Numbered from the stretch's first letter, positions 17,508 to 26,133 are shown. The stretch is DNA of 44,749 bases from Paraburkholderia ginsengiterrae (GCF_001645125.1 NZ_LXKA01000342.1:1-44749); one strand, 5' to 3'. The notes: generated from the letters alone by a model not told the origin. Numbers and translations: made by a program.

Positions 17508-18536
17508 ATGTACCGATTCGAAGATTACGACCTCATCATCGACGCGCGCAGCGAACGCGAATACGCCGTGGATCACATCCCAGGGGCAATCAACCTACCC
17601 GTGGTCGGCAATGACGAATACGCTGAGGTCGGCACCCTGCATCGTACTGACAAAATGCAGGCATATCTGATCGGCGTGTCCTATTCGTTGAAAAACATTT
17701 CGCGTCATCTTGATACCGTAATTGCGGGCCGTCCGCGTCATGGAAGGGTACTTGTCTATTGCTTTCGCGGTGGCAAGCGCAGTCGCCTTTGGTTCGATGC
17801 TCTCGATACGATCGGTTATAAGGTGGACCGTCTGCCTGGCGGCTGGAAGGGCTATCGACGTTGGGTAAACGAACAACTGGCAACGCGGCCGCGGGAGTTC
17901 TCGTATGTGGTCCTGTCCGGCTCGACTGGTTCTGGAAAGACTCGCTTGCTCAATCAACTCGAAGCCGCCGGCGCGCAAGTGTTGAATCTGGAGGCGCTCG
18001 CATCACATCGGGGCTCAGTCATCGGTGCGATACCTGGTACGCCGCAGCCGACGCAGAAATACTTTGATAGCCTGCTGCTACAGAAGCTTTGTACCCTCTC
18101 GCCCAGTCGCCCGGTGTGGGTTGAAGCAGAGAGCAAAAAGATTGGAAACGTGCAGTTACCGCCAGCGCTGCTCGAAACGATGCATACGAAGGGTAAGCCT
18201 GTCTGCGTGACAACGCCGATGACCCAGCGAGTCATATTGTGGCGAGAGGACTATCATCATTTCGAGCAAGATCCGGACGCCTTTGTATCGAAGCTCGCCC
18301 CTCTACGGAGCCATGTCGGAGGCAAAGAGTTTGAGGTGTGGCAAGAAATGGCCAGATCACGGCAAATACCCGAGTTGTTCGAGCGAGTCATGGTCGCGCA
18401 CTACGATCCTGCTTATGCGCGTTCGACAAGGCGCAGTTATCCCTCACTTGCAGATGCACCAGTCATTGACTTGCAGGATCTGTCGCCAGACAGTCTCCGC
18501 GTCGTGGCACTTGCGCTCATTCAGCGCTTCGGCTAA
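17508..18536 (+). CDS. mnmH: tRNA 2-selenouridine synthase MnmH (SelU/YbbB)
   Basis: The ATG at 17508 gives 342 residues; a GTG 6 bases earlier is also in frame. The N-terminal rhodanese domain contains DHIPGAINLPV and the active-site loop VYCFRGGKRS with the catalytic Cys near residue 85. A C-terminal P-loop, SGSTGSGKTRLL, lies at about residues 138-147. This two-domain layout is diagnostic. MnmH converts 2-thiouridine at the wobble base of tRNA Lys, Glu and Gln through a geranylated intermediate to 2-selenouridine, using selenophosphate from SelD. Length and motifs are normal. No selD is nearby, so it would depend on the host for selenophosphate. It appears to stand alone, with 267 bases without a gene upstream. 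Confidence 0.92.
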   Translation: MYRFEDYDLIIDARSEREYAVDHIPGAINLPVVGNDEYAEVGTLHRTDKMQAYLIGVSYSLKNISRHLDTVIAGRPRHGRVLVYCFRGGKRSRLWFDALDTIGYKVDRLPGGWKGYRRWVNEQLATRPREFSYVVLSGSTGSGKTRLLNQLEAAGAQVLNLEALASHRGSVIGAIPGTPQPTQKYFDSLLLQKLCTLSPSRPVWVEAESKKIGNVQLPPALLETMHTKGKPVCVTTPMTQRVILWREDYHHFEQDPDAFVSKLAPLRSHVGGKEFEVWQEMARSRQIPELFERVMVAHYDPAYARSTRRSYPSLADAPVIDLQDLSPDSLRVVALALIQRFG

Positions 18537-18800
18537 ACGGCTGTTATCTAAAGTTCGTTCAAACGGTTTCATCGCCAATCACCCTCGCGATACGGGTGGG
18601 ATAGGGCATATTTTCCACATCATCTATGCAATAAACATAGGTATCCAGAGAAATTTCCTGCTTGTAGCAGTAGGTACCTTTCTGTGTGTTTCCGTTTGTA
18701 ACTGAATTGGTGGATGGGAAGGTAGGGCGAGTATGGTCATATCTTATGAATTGAATTGATCTAATCGGGACAGATTGACTGATTGGGATTGCTTCAAAAT

Positions 18801-19877
18801 ATGGCCACAACGATCGAAGACCGCATGATCTTGCTCCTGAATGAGCAGGCACACCTCGCGCCAAGTGAAGACAACAAGCCGAATGGAGAACATCGTAGGT
18901 CGTCCGGTTCCCTGCTCCTGCGGCCTGACCCTGGCCGGGGCTACATGGGGCGGCTGGCGGCGTACACCCGTATTTCCATTCAGCGCTGGCGTAAGGTGTT
19001 TCATCGCCGACAACGACCCACGCCGGACATGATCGAGGCGCTGGCGCGTCTTTTCCCACACTATGCTTTCTGGCTTATCACAGGCATTACAGACGCGGTC
19101 AATGGCCATGTTGCGCCGGATAACGCACAAACGTTTCCGGAGCGCCTGTATGCGCAGTCAGATGGCGCATCCCAGTATTTCCGCAAATCGCTGATTCTAT
19201 TTCGCCGACTGTTCGAGGAGTCGGGCGTCAATCTGGAAGATGACCATCAGCGCATGTATGCAGCGCAGCGCACCAGGCCGCTAGCTCATTGGCACGACAG
19301 CCCGCTTGTCGATGCGGCTTACCGGATCTCTCAATCGACAGAGTACTACGAGCTGCGTGAGATCTGGACGTCCCGCGAGAAGTACAGAGTCGATGACCTG
19401 AAACGCATTTGGCCAACATCGTCTGACGATCGGCCGTGGGTTCAGCATGCCAAAGATGCAAAGGAACAGAGCCCTTCGTTTCCGGTACTGGGGGGGGATC
19501 TCCGCACAGCGCACCAGGCACACTGCGACCTTTACTACGTCCCGCGATTGCCCTGTCCAACGCGCTTCGCATTGAGCGTTCTAAATACATTGCCGGCTGA
19601 GTTAGCTTGCGACGAGTTGGAGCACCTGCGAACCTGGCTGAAGAGACTGCGGGACGATGACCTGTCTGTGTTCTTTCAGTATCTCGAGCATCACGGCATC
19701 GACCGAAAGCTAATTTTTCCGTCGGAGTCTGGGACCATACGATTCGCGTGGCTCGGCATGGCCGAGTCTGAGATAGACCGGTTCGTCAATTACGTGCGAA
19801 GCCTGCGTTCGAGTCGACCGCGCGATTCGTATCCAGCTCGGACGGGCGGAAGGCTGGCGTCGCAGCCAGGTGCATGA
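18801..19877 (+). CDS. HTH-containing protein of unknown function
   Basis: The ATG at 18801 gives 358 residues; an upstream TTG start is possible. Near residues 45-90 the sequence YTRISIQRWRKVFHRRQRPTPDMIEALARLFP has the spacing of an XRE-like helix-turn-helix, followed by HYAFWLITGITD. The remaining 250 residues match no family I know. They are soluble and rich in Arg, Trp and Tyr, with an FPVLGGDLRTAHQ segment. The order of this gene, a zinc-ribbon gene, a small unknown gene, luxR and an oxygenase gene in one direction with short gaps suggests one transcription unit. A regulatory role is inferred from the HTH only. Confidence 0.7.
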   Translation: MATTIEDRMILLLNEQAHLAPSEDNKPNGEHRRSSGSLLLRPDPGRGYMGRLAAYTRISIQRWRKVFHRRQRPTPDMIEALARLFPHYAFWLITGITDAVNGHVAPDNAQTFPERLYAQSDGASQYFRKSLILFRRLFEESGVNLEDDHQRMYAAQRTRPLAHWHDSPLVDAAYRISQSTEYYELREIWTSREKYRVDDLKRIWPTSSDDRPWVQHAKDAKEQSPSFPVLGGDLRTAHQAHCDLYYVPRLPCPTRFALSVLNTLPAELACDELEHLRTWLKRLRDDDLSVFFQYLEHHGIDRKLIFPSESGTIRFAWLGMAESEIDRFVNYVRSLRSSRPRDSYPARTGGRLASQPGA

Positions 19878-19927
19878 GGTGGCTCGGTGATTCGCCGAAG
19901 TGAAGATGATTTGTTGGATTGGGAGCT

Positions 19928-20197
19928 ATGAGCGACTGTATCAGCATTGTGTGCCCTTCTTGTGGGGCCGATCACGGCGATGATGGATGGGAAGTCTTGC
20001 AGGAATACGAAGTCCATCGAATGAGGTGCGAAGTCTGCCGCGCAGAATTTTTCGTTTCGATCTTCGAATGCGAAAGATGTGTGGCAGACAATGTGATTTC
20101 GTCTCTGTCTGAGCATGAAGTCAAGGACAGGACGTGTCGTGCGTGTGGATATCGCCCCGAGATCGAAGGCGAGGATTATGAAGAACCTTGTCTATGA
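19928..20197 (+). CDS. Small double zinc-ribbon protein
   Basis: The ATG at 19928 gives 89 residues. Four CxxC pairs occur in order (CPSC, CEVC, CERC, CRAC), enough for two structural zinc ribbons. The tail is acidic (EIEGEDYEEPCL). No enzyme domain is present. Such proteins often bind nucleic acid or act as protein adaptors, but I cannot name the family. The 3' end overlaps the start of the next gene by 20 bases, which implies coupled translation. Confidence 0.7.
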   Translation: MSDCISIVCPSCGADHGDDGWEVLQEYEVHRMRCEVCRAEFFVSIFECERCVADNVISSLSEHEVKDRTCRACGYRPEIEGEDYEEPCL

Positions 20198-20441
20198 GCG
20201 TGCCGTTAGCGCCGATGTCGAGAAGGTAGGCATTCGTCTCTATCAGGTGCCACGCGGTTTCATTGCGGAAAGGTATCTGATTCAGGGAGACGAACTGATG
20301 CTGGTTCAGATTTTGCCGGTTTCATCAAAAAGCGAGTTTGAAAAGTTCGCGCTTTCGGACCCACATCATTCGGTGATGCGGGCAATTTATATTGAAGTGC
20401 GAAACATTGTCTGGGCGGATGGCGTTGATGAAGTAATCTAG
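20178..20441 (+). CDS. Small unknown protein
   Basis: The ATG at 20178 follows GGCGAGGATT inside the end of the zinc-ribbon gene and gives 87 residues. It begins MKNLVYERAVSADVEKVG and reads as a compact alpha/beta domain with no signal peptide or membrane segment. No family recognised. The 20-base overlap upstream and the 14-base gap before luxR place it in the same operon. Confidence 0.6.
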   Translation: MKNLVYERAVSADVEKVGIRLYQVPRGFIAERYLIQGDELMLVQILPVSSKSEFEKFALSDPHHSVMRAIYIEVRNIVWADGVDEVI

Positions 20442-20455
20442 ACGGATCGATCGTA

Positions 20456-21175
20456 ATGGAACTCAGCTTTGATGCCGTTATAAACGCAGCGGATGAATTG
20501 GAATTGATACCGCTTGTTAGGGACGCAATTCGATCGAAGGGCGCCGAATGGTTTGTGTTCGTTTCGTTGCATCCTACCGATCATTCAGCCAGTCGCTCCA
20601 CCCATCGATTCTTGATCGGTTGTCGTCCCGAATGGTGTCAACTGTATAACGCGAACAGATGGTACCTGACGGACCCGTGTCTCGACTACGTGCGATCGAA
20701 TACGGCGCCAGTTCTGGGCTCGGAGTTACCAGTCCGGACTGCTGGGCAAAAACGGATGCTTGAGGTGGCCGCGGAACACGGATTTCTCAGCACATTCCTC
20801 ATTCCTGCGCACGCTAGCGAGAAAGGGCGGATTGGAGCTCTTTACCTTGGCTCGAGCACGAAGCGTGAGGAAGGCGAACCGAAACTAAGGGAGGGGAGGG
20901 CGTTTTTCCGGGCCTTGGCACTGGAGCTTCTCGATTGGTCATCGCGAGCAGTGCGAGAAGATGCGATTAGAAAGTGCGGCCTTTCGCAACAGGACGTGCA
21001 GTTGATTGGCTTCGTGCGATCTGGCTTCAACGCAGGCGCAATCGCCGACGAGCTGAAGGTGTCTTCGACGACTGTCTACCGGCAGTTCCAACGGATCAAC
21101 GAAAAGATTGGGGTATCGCACATTACCGCGGCGGTCCGGTTTGCGGAAGAAAATGACATCTTTGCGCAACAGTAA
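20456..21175 (+). CDS. LuxR-type regulator with autoinducer-binding domain (solo)
   Basis: This 239-residue protein has the length and layout of quorum-sensing LuxR proteins. The signal-binding domain keeps Trp and Tyr in EWCQLYNANRWY, Asp-Pro in LTDPCLDY and Gly in EHGFLSTF. These are five of the six residues that usually line the acyl-homoserine-lactone pocket; the second Trp seems replaced in APVLGS. The C-terminal HTH (AGAIADELKVSSTTVYRQFQ, then INEKIGVSHITAAVRFA) is complete. No luxI-type synthase is present, so it would sense a signal made elsewhere. Its 3' end overlaps the start of the oxygenase gene by 23 bases, which makes that gene the obvious partner. No clear lux box was found. 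Confidence 0.85.
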   Translation: MELSFDAVINAADELELIPLVRDAIRSKGAEWFVFVSLHPTDHSASRSTHRFLIGCRPEWCQLYNANRWYLTDPCLDYVRSNTAPVLGSELPVRTAGQKRMLEVAAEHGFLSTFLIPAHASEKGRIGALYLGSSTKREEGEPKLREGRAFFRALALELLDWSSRAVREDAIRKCGLSQQDVQLIGFVRSGFNAGAIADELKVSSTTVYRQFQRINEKIGVSHITAAVRFAEENDIFAQQ

Positions 21176-22133
21176 AGGCGGCTTCTGGTTGTCGACGCTA
21201 TTACCTGCGACCGCGACGACATTGTTCTGTTACCGGCATCCCTGGCTTTATTTGATGCTCCTGGTTACGGTGGTCCCCGCCGCCGACGCGCTTATCGGCC
21301 AGGATGTGGCGGGCACAAACCGGATGCCGAGCCACGCGCCGAGCGGACCCGCAGTTCCGGTCACTTACATTTTCGTGTCGGGCGCCGCGGTGCTTGTTGC
21401 CCTTGGAAAAGCGATGAGCGCGAGGCCGTTGGAGTTTGCTGGACTGATGATTGCGTCCGGGGTGGTAAGTGCTTTTGCGATGGCGCACATTCATGAGGCA
21501 ATGCACAGGGGCGGGCGTCGGTTTAGATTAATCTCCGACGTAGCCCTAGCAGTCGCTGGATACCCTCACTACCGAGTCGTACATCAACTCCATCACGGAC
21601 ACGTCGGCGATCCGCGATTTGGCTCAACGGCCCATGTCGGCCTGTCGGTTTGGTGTCACGTCGGCCGCTCCTTCTTCTCGGCGCTGAGATCCGCTATCGC
21701 TTACGAGCTAGGTCAGATCCGCAGTTGGAGGGAAAGCCGGCTCCTGCAGATCATCCCGATCAGCGTTGGGGTAGTGACTCTTTTCGCGTGGACCGGTGGC
21801 TGGCGTGGAGTCGTCTTCTACGTCGGGCAGGGCGTAGTCTCCGTATTTGTCGTGGAGGCGGTTGGCTACTTCCAGCACTATGGCTTGTCCGGTAGTCCTG
21901 ATGAATTGGGTAACCAGGTTGCGTGGGATATCAACTTCTGGTTGTCCAACCGGCTATTCGTAAATAACGGGCTTCACACCCACCACCATCTGGACCAGAC
22001 GCGTACCTATGATCACCTGGTTCACGCCGGGAGAGAGCTTCCTGGTGGCTATCTGCACATGTTCGGCTTGGCGTTAATTCCACCGCTCTGGTTCTCGGTC
22101 ATGAACCCCAAGCTGCCAAAGGCAAGCGACTAG
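21153..22133 (+). CDS. AlkB-like membrane di-iron oxygenase/desaturase
   Basis: The ATG at 21153, inside the end of luxR, gives 326 residues; the 21108 start would overlap luxR further. Several hydrophobic helices are interrupted by the histidine boxes of the integral-membrane di-iron family. These are HIHEAMHRGG, VVHQLHHGHVGDPRFG, and GLHTHHHLDQTRTYDH near the end. A YFQHYGL segment matches the HYG motif typical of AlkB alkane hydroxylases, so AlkB/XylM-type hydroxylase is favoured over classical fatty-acid desaturase. The substrate is probably an alkyl or acyl chain, with electrons from a rubredoxin or similar partner encoded elsewhere. Translational overlap with luxR suggests co-expression. 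Substrate identity cannot be read from the sequence. Confidence 0.8.
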   Translation: MTSLRNSKGGFWLSTLLPATATTLFCYRHPWLYLMLLVTVVPAADALIGQDVAGTNRMPSHAPSGPAVPVTYIFVSGAAVLVALGKAMSARPLEFAGLMIASGVVSAFAMAHIHEAMHRGGRRFRLISDVALAVAGYPHYRVVHQLHHGHVGDPRFGSTAHVGLSVWCHVGRSFFSALRSAIAYELGQIRSWRESRLLQIIPISVGVVTLFAWTGGWRGVVFYVGQGVVSVFVVEAVGYFQHYGLSGSPDELGNQVAWDINFWLSNRLFVNNGLHTHHHLDQTRTYDHLVHAGRELPGGYLHMFGLALIPPLWFSVMNPKLPKASD

Positions 22134-22204
22134 CATAAAACTCCGGCCACCGCAAGACTAAGTGGCTCTCTTGAATTCGTCACATCAACTGTTGGAAAGT
22201 GTCA

Positions 22205-22492
22205 CTACGGCGTTGTCTTGGTAGTGCGCTTGCGTGCGGCAAGAACGAGCATGCGTTCCGCGAACATTGTTATCTCGTCTGGCGTCATGAGCTCGGCGAG
22301 AGACATTGTAGTAACGGTTTCGCGCAATTCGTCAACGCCGGTGCCTTCTGGGACGCTGAGTTGGGGGTAGGTCGACTCTAAACGAGCGACCAGCTCAGCG
22401 TTGAGTGGGCGCTGATTCTTCGTGGCGGATTCCTTCAACTGGTGGTACAGGGGCCACGGTAGCCGGAATTGTGAGCGGTAGCTGTCTTTCAT
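22205..22492 (-). CDS. Arc/Mnt-type ribbon-helix-helix regulator
   Basis: The ATG at 22490-22492 gives 95 residues beginning MKDSYRSQFRLPWPLYHQLK, then ESATKNQRPLNAELVARLE. This is the ribbon-helix-helix pattern of Arc-family repressors: an RxQFRLP strand, then two helices with the NAELVxRLE signature. The C-terminal 45 residues would support oligomerisation. It is divergent from a second RHH gene across a 90-base interval with two palindromes, one covering its own start codon. Autorepression and control of the downstream transfer operon are inferred. Confidence 0.8.
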   Translation of the reverse strand: MKDSYRSQFRLPWPLYHQLKESATKNQRPLNAELVARLESTYPQLSVPEGTGVDELRETVTTMSLAELMTPDEITMFAERMLVLAARKRTTKTTP

Positions 22493-22547
22493 AGTGACAT
22501 TTGACACTATGGCGGCGCTGGAATATAGTGACACCGTGTCACTATAT
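22490..22547. promoter_or_regulatory. Shared operator region of two divergent RHH genes
   Basis: A perfect palindrome at 22523-22547 has 12-base arms (ATATAGTGACAC / GTGTCACTATAT) around a single C. A looser copy at 22490-22511 (CATAGTG / CACTATG) covers the leftward start codon. Further half-sites are TAGTGAC at about 22550 and AGTGTCACTA at 22198-22207. RHH proteins bind tandem short half-sites of this kind, so both flanking regulators are plausible ligands. Confidence 0.75.
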
Positions 22548-22579
22548 GGTAGTGACTGCAAAGCACTAGAGGAGAGGGA

Positions 22580-22804
22580 ATGGGTGACATCGTTCGCTCG
22601 CAGTGTCGACTCCCCCGAGAGCTAAATGAGTGGCTCATCGATCGGGCAAAGCAGGAGGCGCGATCGAAAAACGCGCAGTTGGTTGTTGAGCTTCGTACTC
22701 GGCGGGCCGAACTGGAAGATGAGGCGGTCTGCAAGGGATACGCGTCGGATGCGCCACCGGCGCCGCCAACGTCGCGACAGGAGGAGGTGTCAGAAGGAGA
22801 TTAA
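22580..22804 (+). CDS. Second ribbon-helix-helix regulator, upstream of the virB operon
   Basis: This 74-residue protein begins MGDIVRSQCRLPRELNEWLI, with GAGGAGAGGGA before the start. The RSQCRLP strand and the RSKNAQLVVELRTRR helix match the Arc-type RHH fold, as in the divergent neighbour. The tail is short, Pro-rich and acidic. It lies 124 bases upstream of virB2 in the same direction and may be the first gene of the transfer operon, giving autoregulation. A short RHH protein could also serve in a relaxosome, but without a relaxase in view this stays open. Confidence 0.75.
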   Translation: MGDIVRSQCRLPRELNEWLIDRAKQEARSKNAQLVVELRTRRAELEDEAVCKGYASDAPPAPPTSRQEEVSEGD

Positions 22805-22928
22805 ATTGGTTCGCGTCGCGATCCGGCCAGGATGTCCATTGCAGCCGGAGAGCGATATGAGCGGTTGATGCCGGTGCTACCAACACTGACATCAACCTGA
22901 CCATTTCGTAACCCCGTGAGGACTAACT

Positions 22929-23312
22929 ATGGCTACCGCCATTATAGGCACGGTCACGCTCGCCCCTGCAATTCAGCACTTCTTGCTCCGCAAGATACGC
23001 TCGCTGGCGCGTTCGCAAACAAGATTGGCGGCCACGCTGGCCCTGTTGTTCGTTGCTGCAGTGTTCCCCGAATACGCTTACGCGATGGATTACAGCACCT
23101 TCACAGGATTGGCACGTGATTTCGTCAGCTGGCTTTTCATCGATGCCGGCCCCTACCTTTTCATGGCCATTCTCGGAGTCTGCACGCTGGGTGTGCCGAA
23201 GGGCTGGGTTCCGATGAAGTCGGCTGTTATCGCGGTGATCGTGTCATTTGTCTTCTTCGCCATCCCTGCGATCGTTCGCTATGCCGCGACAACTGGCGCA
23301 TCGCAGATCTGA
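22929..23312 (+). CDS. virB2: VirB2/TrbC-type pilin precursor
   Basis: This 127-residue protein starts after GTGAGGACTAACT. A long basic leader ends with LALLFVAAVFPEYAYA, likely cleaved after AYA. The mature part has two hydrophobic helices (LFMAILGVCTLGVP and SAVIAVIVSFVFFAIPAIV) separated by a short polar loop. This is the VirB2 pilin layout. Pilin subunits assemble with phospholipid into the conjugative pilus. It is the first structural gene of the operon, and virB3 follows after 9 bases. Identification rests on topology, size and position. Confidence 0.85.
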   Translation: MATAIIGTVTLAPAIQHFLLRKIRSLARSQTRLAATLALLFVAAVFPEYAYAMDYSTFTGLARDFVSWLFIDAGPYLFMAILGVCTLGVPKGWVPMKSAVIAVIVSFVFFAIPAIVRYAATTGASQI

Positions 23313-23321
23313 GGTGAGGTC

Positions 23322-23606
23322 ATGCGTGAAGTTCACGAAATTCCGAAGGGCATGGTGCAGCCGTGGATGATATGGGGTTGTCTGGCCGAACTGTTTCTCG
23401 GCTCATTCGTTTTGCCCGCAGCTATCTTCATGTTCATCAAATGGTGGCCGGTGATGCTCGCCGTGCCCTTCCTGGTCATTGGCTCCTATTTGATTACCGC
23501 GAAGGACATGTTCGCGTTTTCGGTCGCATACCAGAGTTTTGGGGCGACAGCGAAGCCACGTAGCCTCAAGTACTGGGGCGGAGCGAAGACCTATGCGCCT
23601 CAGTGA
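23322..23606 (+). CDS. virB3: VirB3-like inner-membrane protein
   Basis: This 94-residue protein has one long hydrophobic region (ELFLGSFVLPAAIFMFIKWW, then PVMLAVPFLVIGSYLI) and ends MFAFSVAYQSFGATAKPRSLKYWGG. The short N-terminal tail, membrane hairpin and D-x-xxF-motif tail match VirB3/TrbD. VirB3 sits at the base of the secretion channel with VirB4. The stop overlaps the virB4 start by 14 bases, a typical order and spacing. Confidence 0.88.
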   Translation: MREVHEIPKGMVQPWMIWGCLAELFLGSFVLPAAIFMFIKWWPVMLAVPFLVIGSYLITAKDMFAFSVAYQSFGATAKPRSLKYWGGAKTYAPQ

Positions 23607-26112
23607 CTTTCTTGATCGGCATTTCGGCGCATCGCCATTCATTCAGCGGAGCGAGGCAGACAAAGACGATGCGGCCGATCTGCACGCATCGCGCGAACTT
23701 CCGTTCGGGCTGAACGCGTACTACAACAGCCATACGTTGCGCACGCTTGACAGCGGACTGGTGCAGATTGTGCGTCTGCAGGGGCTCTACGCTGAAATGC
23801 TGGATGACATTGGCGTCGATGTGTACAAGCATCAACGGAACACCGCGCTCGAGTCCATTGCTGACAGCAACGTGGGCATCTACGTGTACGAGATCCGGCG
23901 CGAGGCCAACCGGTGGCCCGCCGGCAAGTATTCGAACTGGTTTCCGAATCTTCTCAATGAAAAGCTGAAGGCGCGTTTCCAGACGCGGTCGCTGTATCAG
24001 CACGAAATCTACATTGCCATCGTGCGCTACCGGCACTACAGCGGGGTAGTGGGGCGGCTCGATCGCGTATTCAATGCGTTCAATCCTTCTGGCGCCAACG
24101 ACAAGCTTGAAACGGAGTCGCGTCAGGCGCGTGACCTTGAAGATAAGGTCAATTCGCTGATGAAATCGCTGGCGCACTACGCGCCTCGCCGGCTGGGCCG
24201 CGTCGAAACGGAAATCGGACCTTGTTGTGAAATGGCGCGTTTCCTGCGCTATCTGCTCACGCAGGAAGACGGCCCCGTGCTGGCTGACTCGTACAACCTA
24301 GCCCAGGCGATCGCGAGTTCGTATCTGCATTTCGGCCGAAACCCGATCCTAGGGAAAGACGTTTTTGAGGTCAACGGGCTTAACCATCGCCGGATCGGAC
24401 AGGTGCTCGCCATGTCGCGCTGGCCCGATGGCGCGGTCGCCGGGATGGCAGACCGGTTCCAGCGGCTGCACGCCGAACTGATCGTTACGCAGAAGTTTTT
24501 CCCAATCGACAAGCTTGACGCCAGCATGGCGACGTCGACAAGTGAGGCCCGGCTGTCGCACGACCGGACGACTGCCGGCATGTCGGCGGAAATTACCGCT
24601 CTGCGCATGCGGCAGGCCGCCAACAAGGCCGTGCTCGGCACACATCACATAAGCGTCCTCGTTCATGTGCCGGTAGAAGGGCGCTCGCAGGATGCTGCGG
24701 TCAAGGCGCTCGAGGCGCTGGATGATGCCGTCGGAAAAACAGGCGAGTGCTTCAAGAGCTGGGGTGTGAAGCCTGTTGTTGAGACGACCGGAATGGAGCG
24801 CGCCGTTTGGTCTCAGATACCGGGCGCCACGAAGCGGCACAACGGCCGGGTAGGCAAGGTCGAGACGATCCAGTTTGCGGCCTTTGCATCGCTGCACAGC
24901 TTTCCACAGGGACGCTTCGACGGGAACCTTTGGGGGGAATGCCTCATGGTTCTGCCAACGGAAGGTCAGACCGGCTACTACCTCAACCTGCATGAAGAGC
25001 GTGCGGGGATGGTGCCCGCACACGGCAATTTTGGGGCGAGAACGGGGGTGGGCAAGACGTTGTTTGTCGCAATGGTCACCAGCCAGGCCGATAAGTTCGA
25101 GCCCCGGGTGCACTGGTTCGACCGGGAGAACGGGAGCACCGTGTTCATGCAGGCCATGGGCGGCGCAGACATCGTACTCAGCCTGTCACGGTCCCTTGGC
25201 AATCCCTGCAAGATTCCCGACACGGAACAGAATCGGGCGATGCTGCGCGAGCTGCTGCAGATGATGGCGACGTGTTACGGCTATGTGCTCACCGTCGACG
25301 ACATCGAACGCATTGCAACAGCGGTCAACGACAACTTCGATGACAGCAAGACCCGGTTCGAGGACCGTCGCCTGCGCAACCTTGCGTGGCGTTTCGGAGG
25401 GAAGAATTCGGATCTGTATCGGGCGATTGCCGTGTGGCACGGCGATGGCGCGAATGCGGCGGTTTTCGACAACGAATATGACACGCTCGATGTGGCAACA
25501 CACCGTCACTACCGTTATGAGATGCGGGAGCTGATGAAGGACAAGGAAGCGAAGCCGGAGCTTCCTGTCCTGCTCAACTATCTGACGCATCGTATCGAAC
25601 AATCGCTCGATGGATCACCCTCAATCATCGTTTGGGATGAAGCCCAGATGCTGATCCGCAACCCGTTCTGGCAACAGAAGATCGAAACATATCGAGAGAC
25701 ATTCCGCCGGCGCAACTGCGCGACGCTCTTCATTACGCCAGAGCCTAGCGCTCTCTATAGACCAGTGGCGGCCGTCAAGAATCAGGCTGTAACGAGCTTT
25801 TATTTCGCCAACGACAAGGCGGATCGACGGGACTACATCGATAACCTGGACTTTTCGCAGAGCGAGTTCGAGTTTATCGAACGCGCGGTGCCGGAGGACT
25901 ACAAGGTGCTCATCAAGAAAGGCAGTGGAGTCAGTGTGCGCGCCTCGTTTGATATGTCGGACATGCCTGAGCTCGTGGCAGTGCTGTCGTCGAATGACAA
26001 GTCGGTTGAGTTGATGAATCGTGTTCGGGCCGACTTGGGCACAACAGACCCGAGCCGGTGGGTCCCGGTGTTCATGGCGCGCGCGCTATCTGAACGGACG
26101 CACAACGTTTGA
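23593..26112 (+). CDS. virB4: VirB4 secretion ATPase
   Basis: ATG 23593 (MRLSDFLDRHFG) gives 839 residues and overlaps virB3. The C-terminal ATPase domain contains the P-loop ARTGVGKTLF near residue 485, within HGNFGARTGVGKT, and a Walker B IIVWDEAQML near residue 680. The N-terminal half carries the VirB4/CagE region with LHEERAGMVPAHGNF leading into the P-loop. VirB4 energises pilus biogenesis and substrate transfer on the cytoplasmic face. The first P-loop residue is Ala, allowed in the [AG]-x4-GK-[ST] pattern. Length is normal for the family. Confidence 0.93.
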   Translation: MRLSDFLDRHFGASPFIQRSEADKDDAADLHASRELPFGLNAYYNSHTLRTLDSGLVQIVRLQGLYAEMLDDIGVDVYKHQRNTALESIADSNVGIYVYEIRREANRWPAGKYSNWFPNLLNEKLKARFQTRSLYQHEIYIAIVRYRHYSGVVGRLDRVFNAFNPSGANDKLETESRQARDLEDKVNSLMKSLAHYAPRRLGRVETEIGPCCEMARFLRYLLTQEDGPVLADSYNLAQAIASSYLHFGRNPILGKDVFEVNGLNHRRIGQVLAMSRWPDGAVAGMADRFQRLHAELIVTQKFFPIDKLDASMATSTSEARLSHDRTTAGMSAEITALRMRQAANKAVLGTHHISVLVHVPVEGRSQDAAVKALEALDDAVGKTGECFKSWGVKPVVETTGMERAVWSQIPGATKRHNGRVGKVETIQFAAFASLHSFPQGRFDGNLWGECLMVLPTEGQTGYYLNLHEERAGMVPAHGNFGARTGVGKTLFVAMVTSQADKFEPRVHWFDRENGSTVFMQAMGGADIVLSLSRSLGNPCKIPDTEQNRAMLRELLQMMATCYGYVLTVDDIERIATAVNDNFDDSKTRFEDRRLRNLAWRFGGKNSDLYRAIAVWHGDGANAAVFDNEYDTLDVATHRHYRYEMRELMKDKEAKPELPVLLNYLTHRIEQSLDGSPSIIVWDEAQMLIRNPFWQQKIETYRETFRRRNCATLFITPEPSALYRPVAAVKNQAVTSFYFANDKADRRDYIDNLDFSQSEFEFIERAVPEDYKVLIKKGSGVSVRASFDMSDMPELVAVLSSNDKSVELMNRVRADLGTTDPSRWVPVFMARALSERTHNV

Positions 26113-26133
26113 CTTGAGGCGTGGGGTGAACCT

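Noticed and set aside
22205-22804. RHH pair as a toxin-antitoxin module
   Set aside because: Both proteins look like DNA-binding RHH proteins, neither resembles a toxin, and they are divergent.
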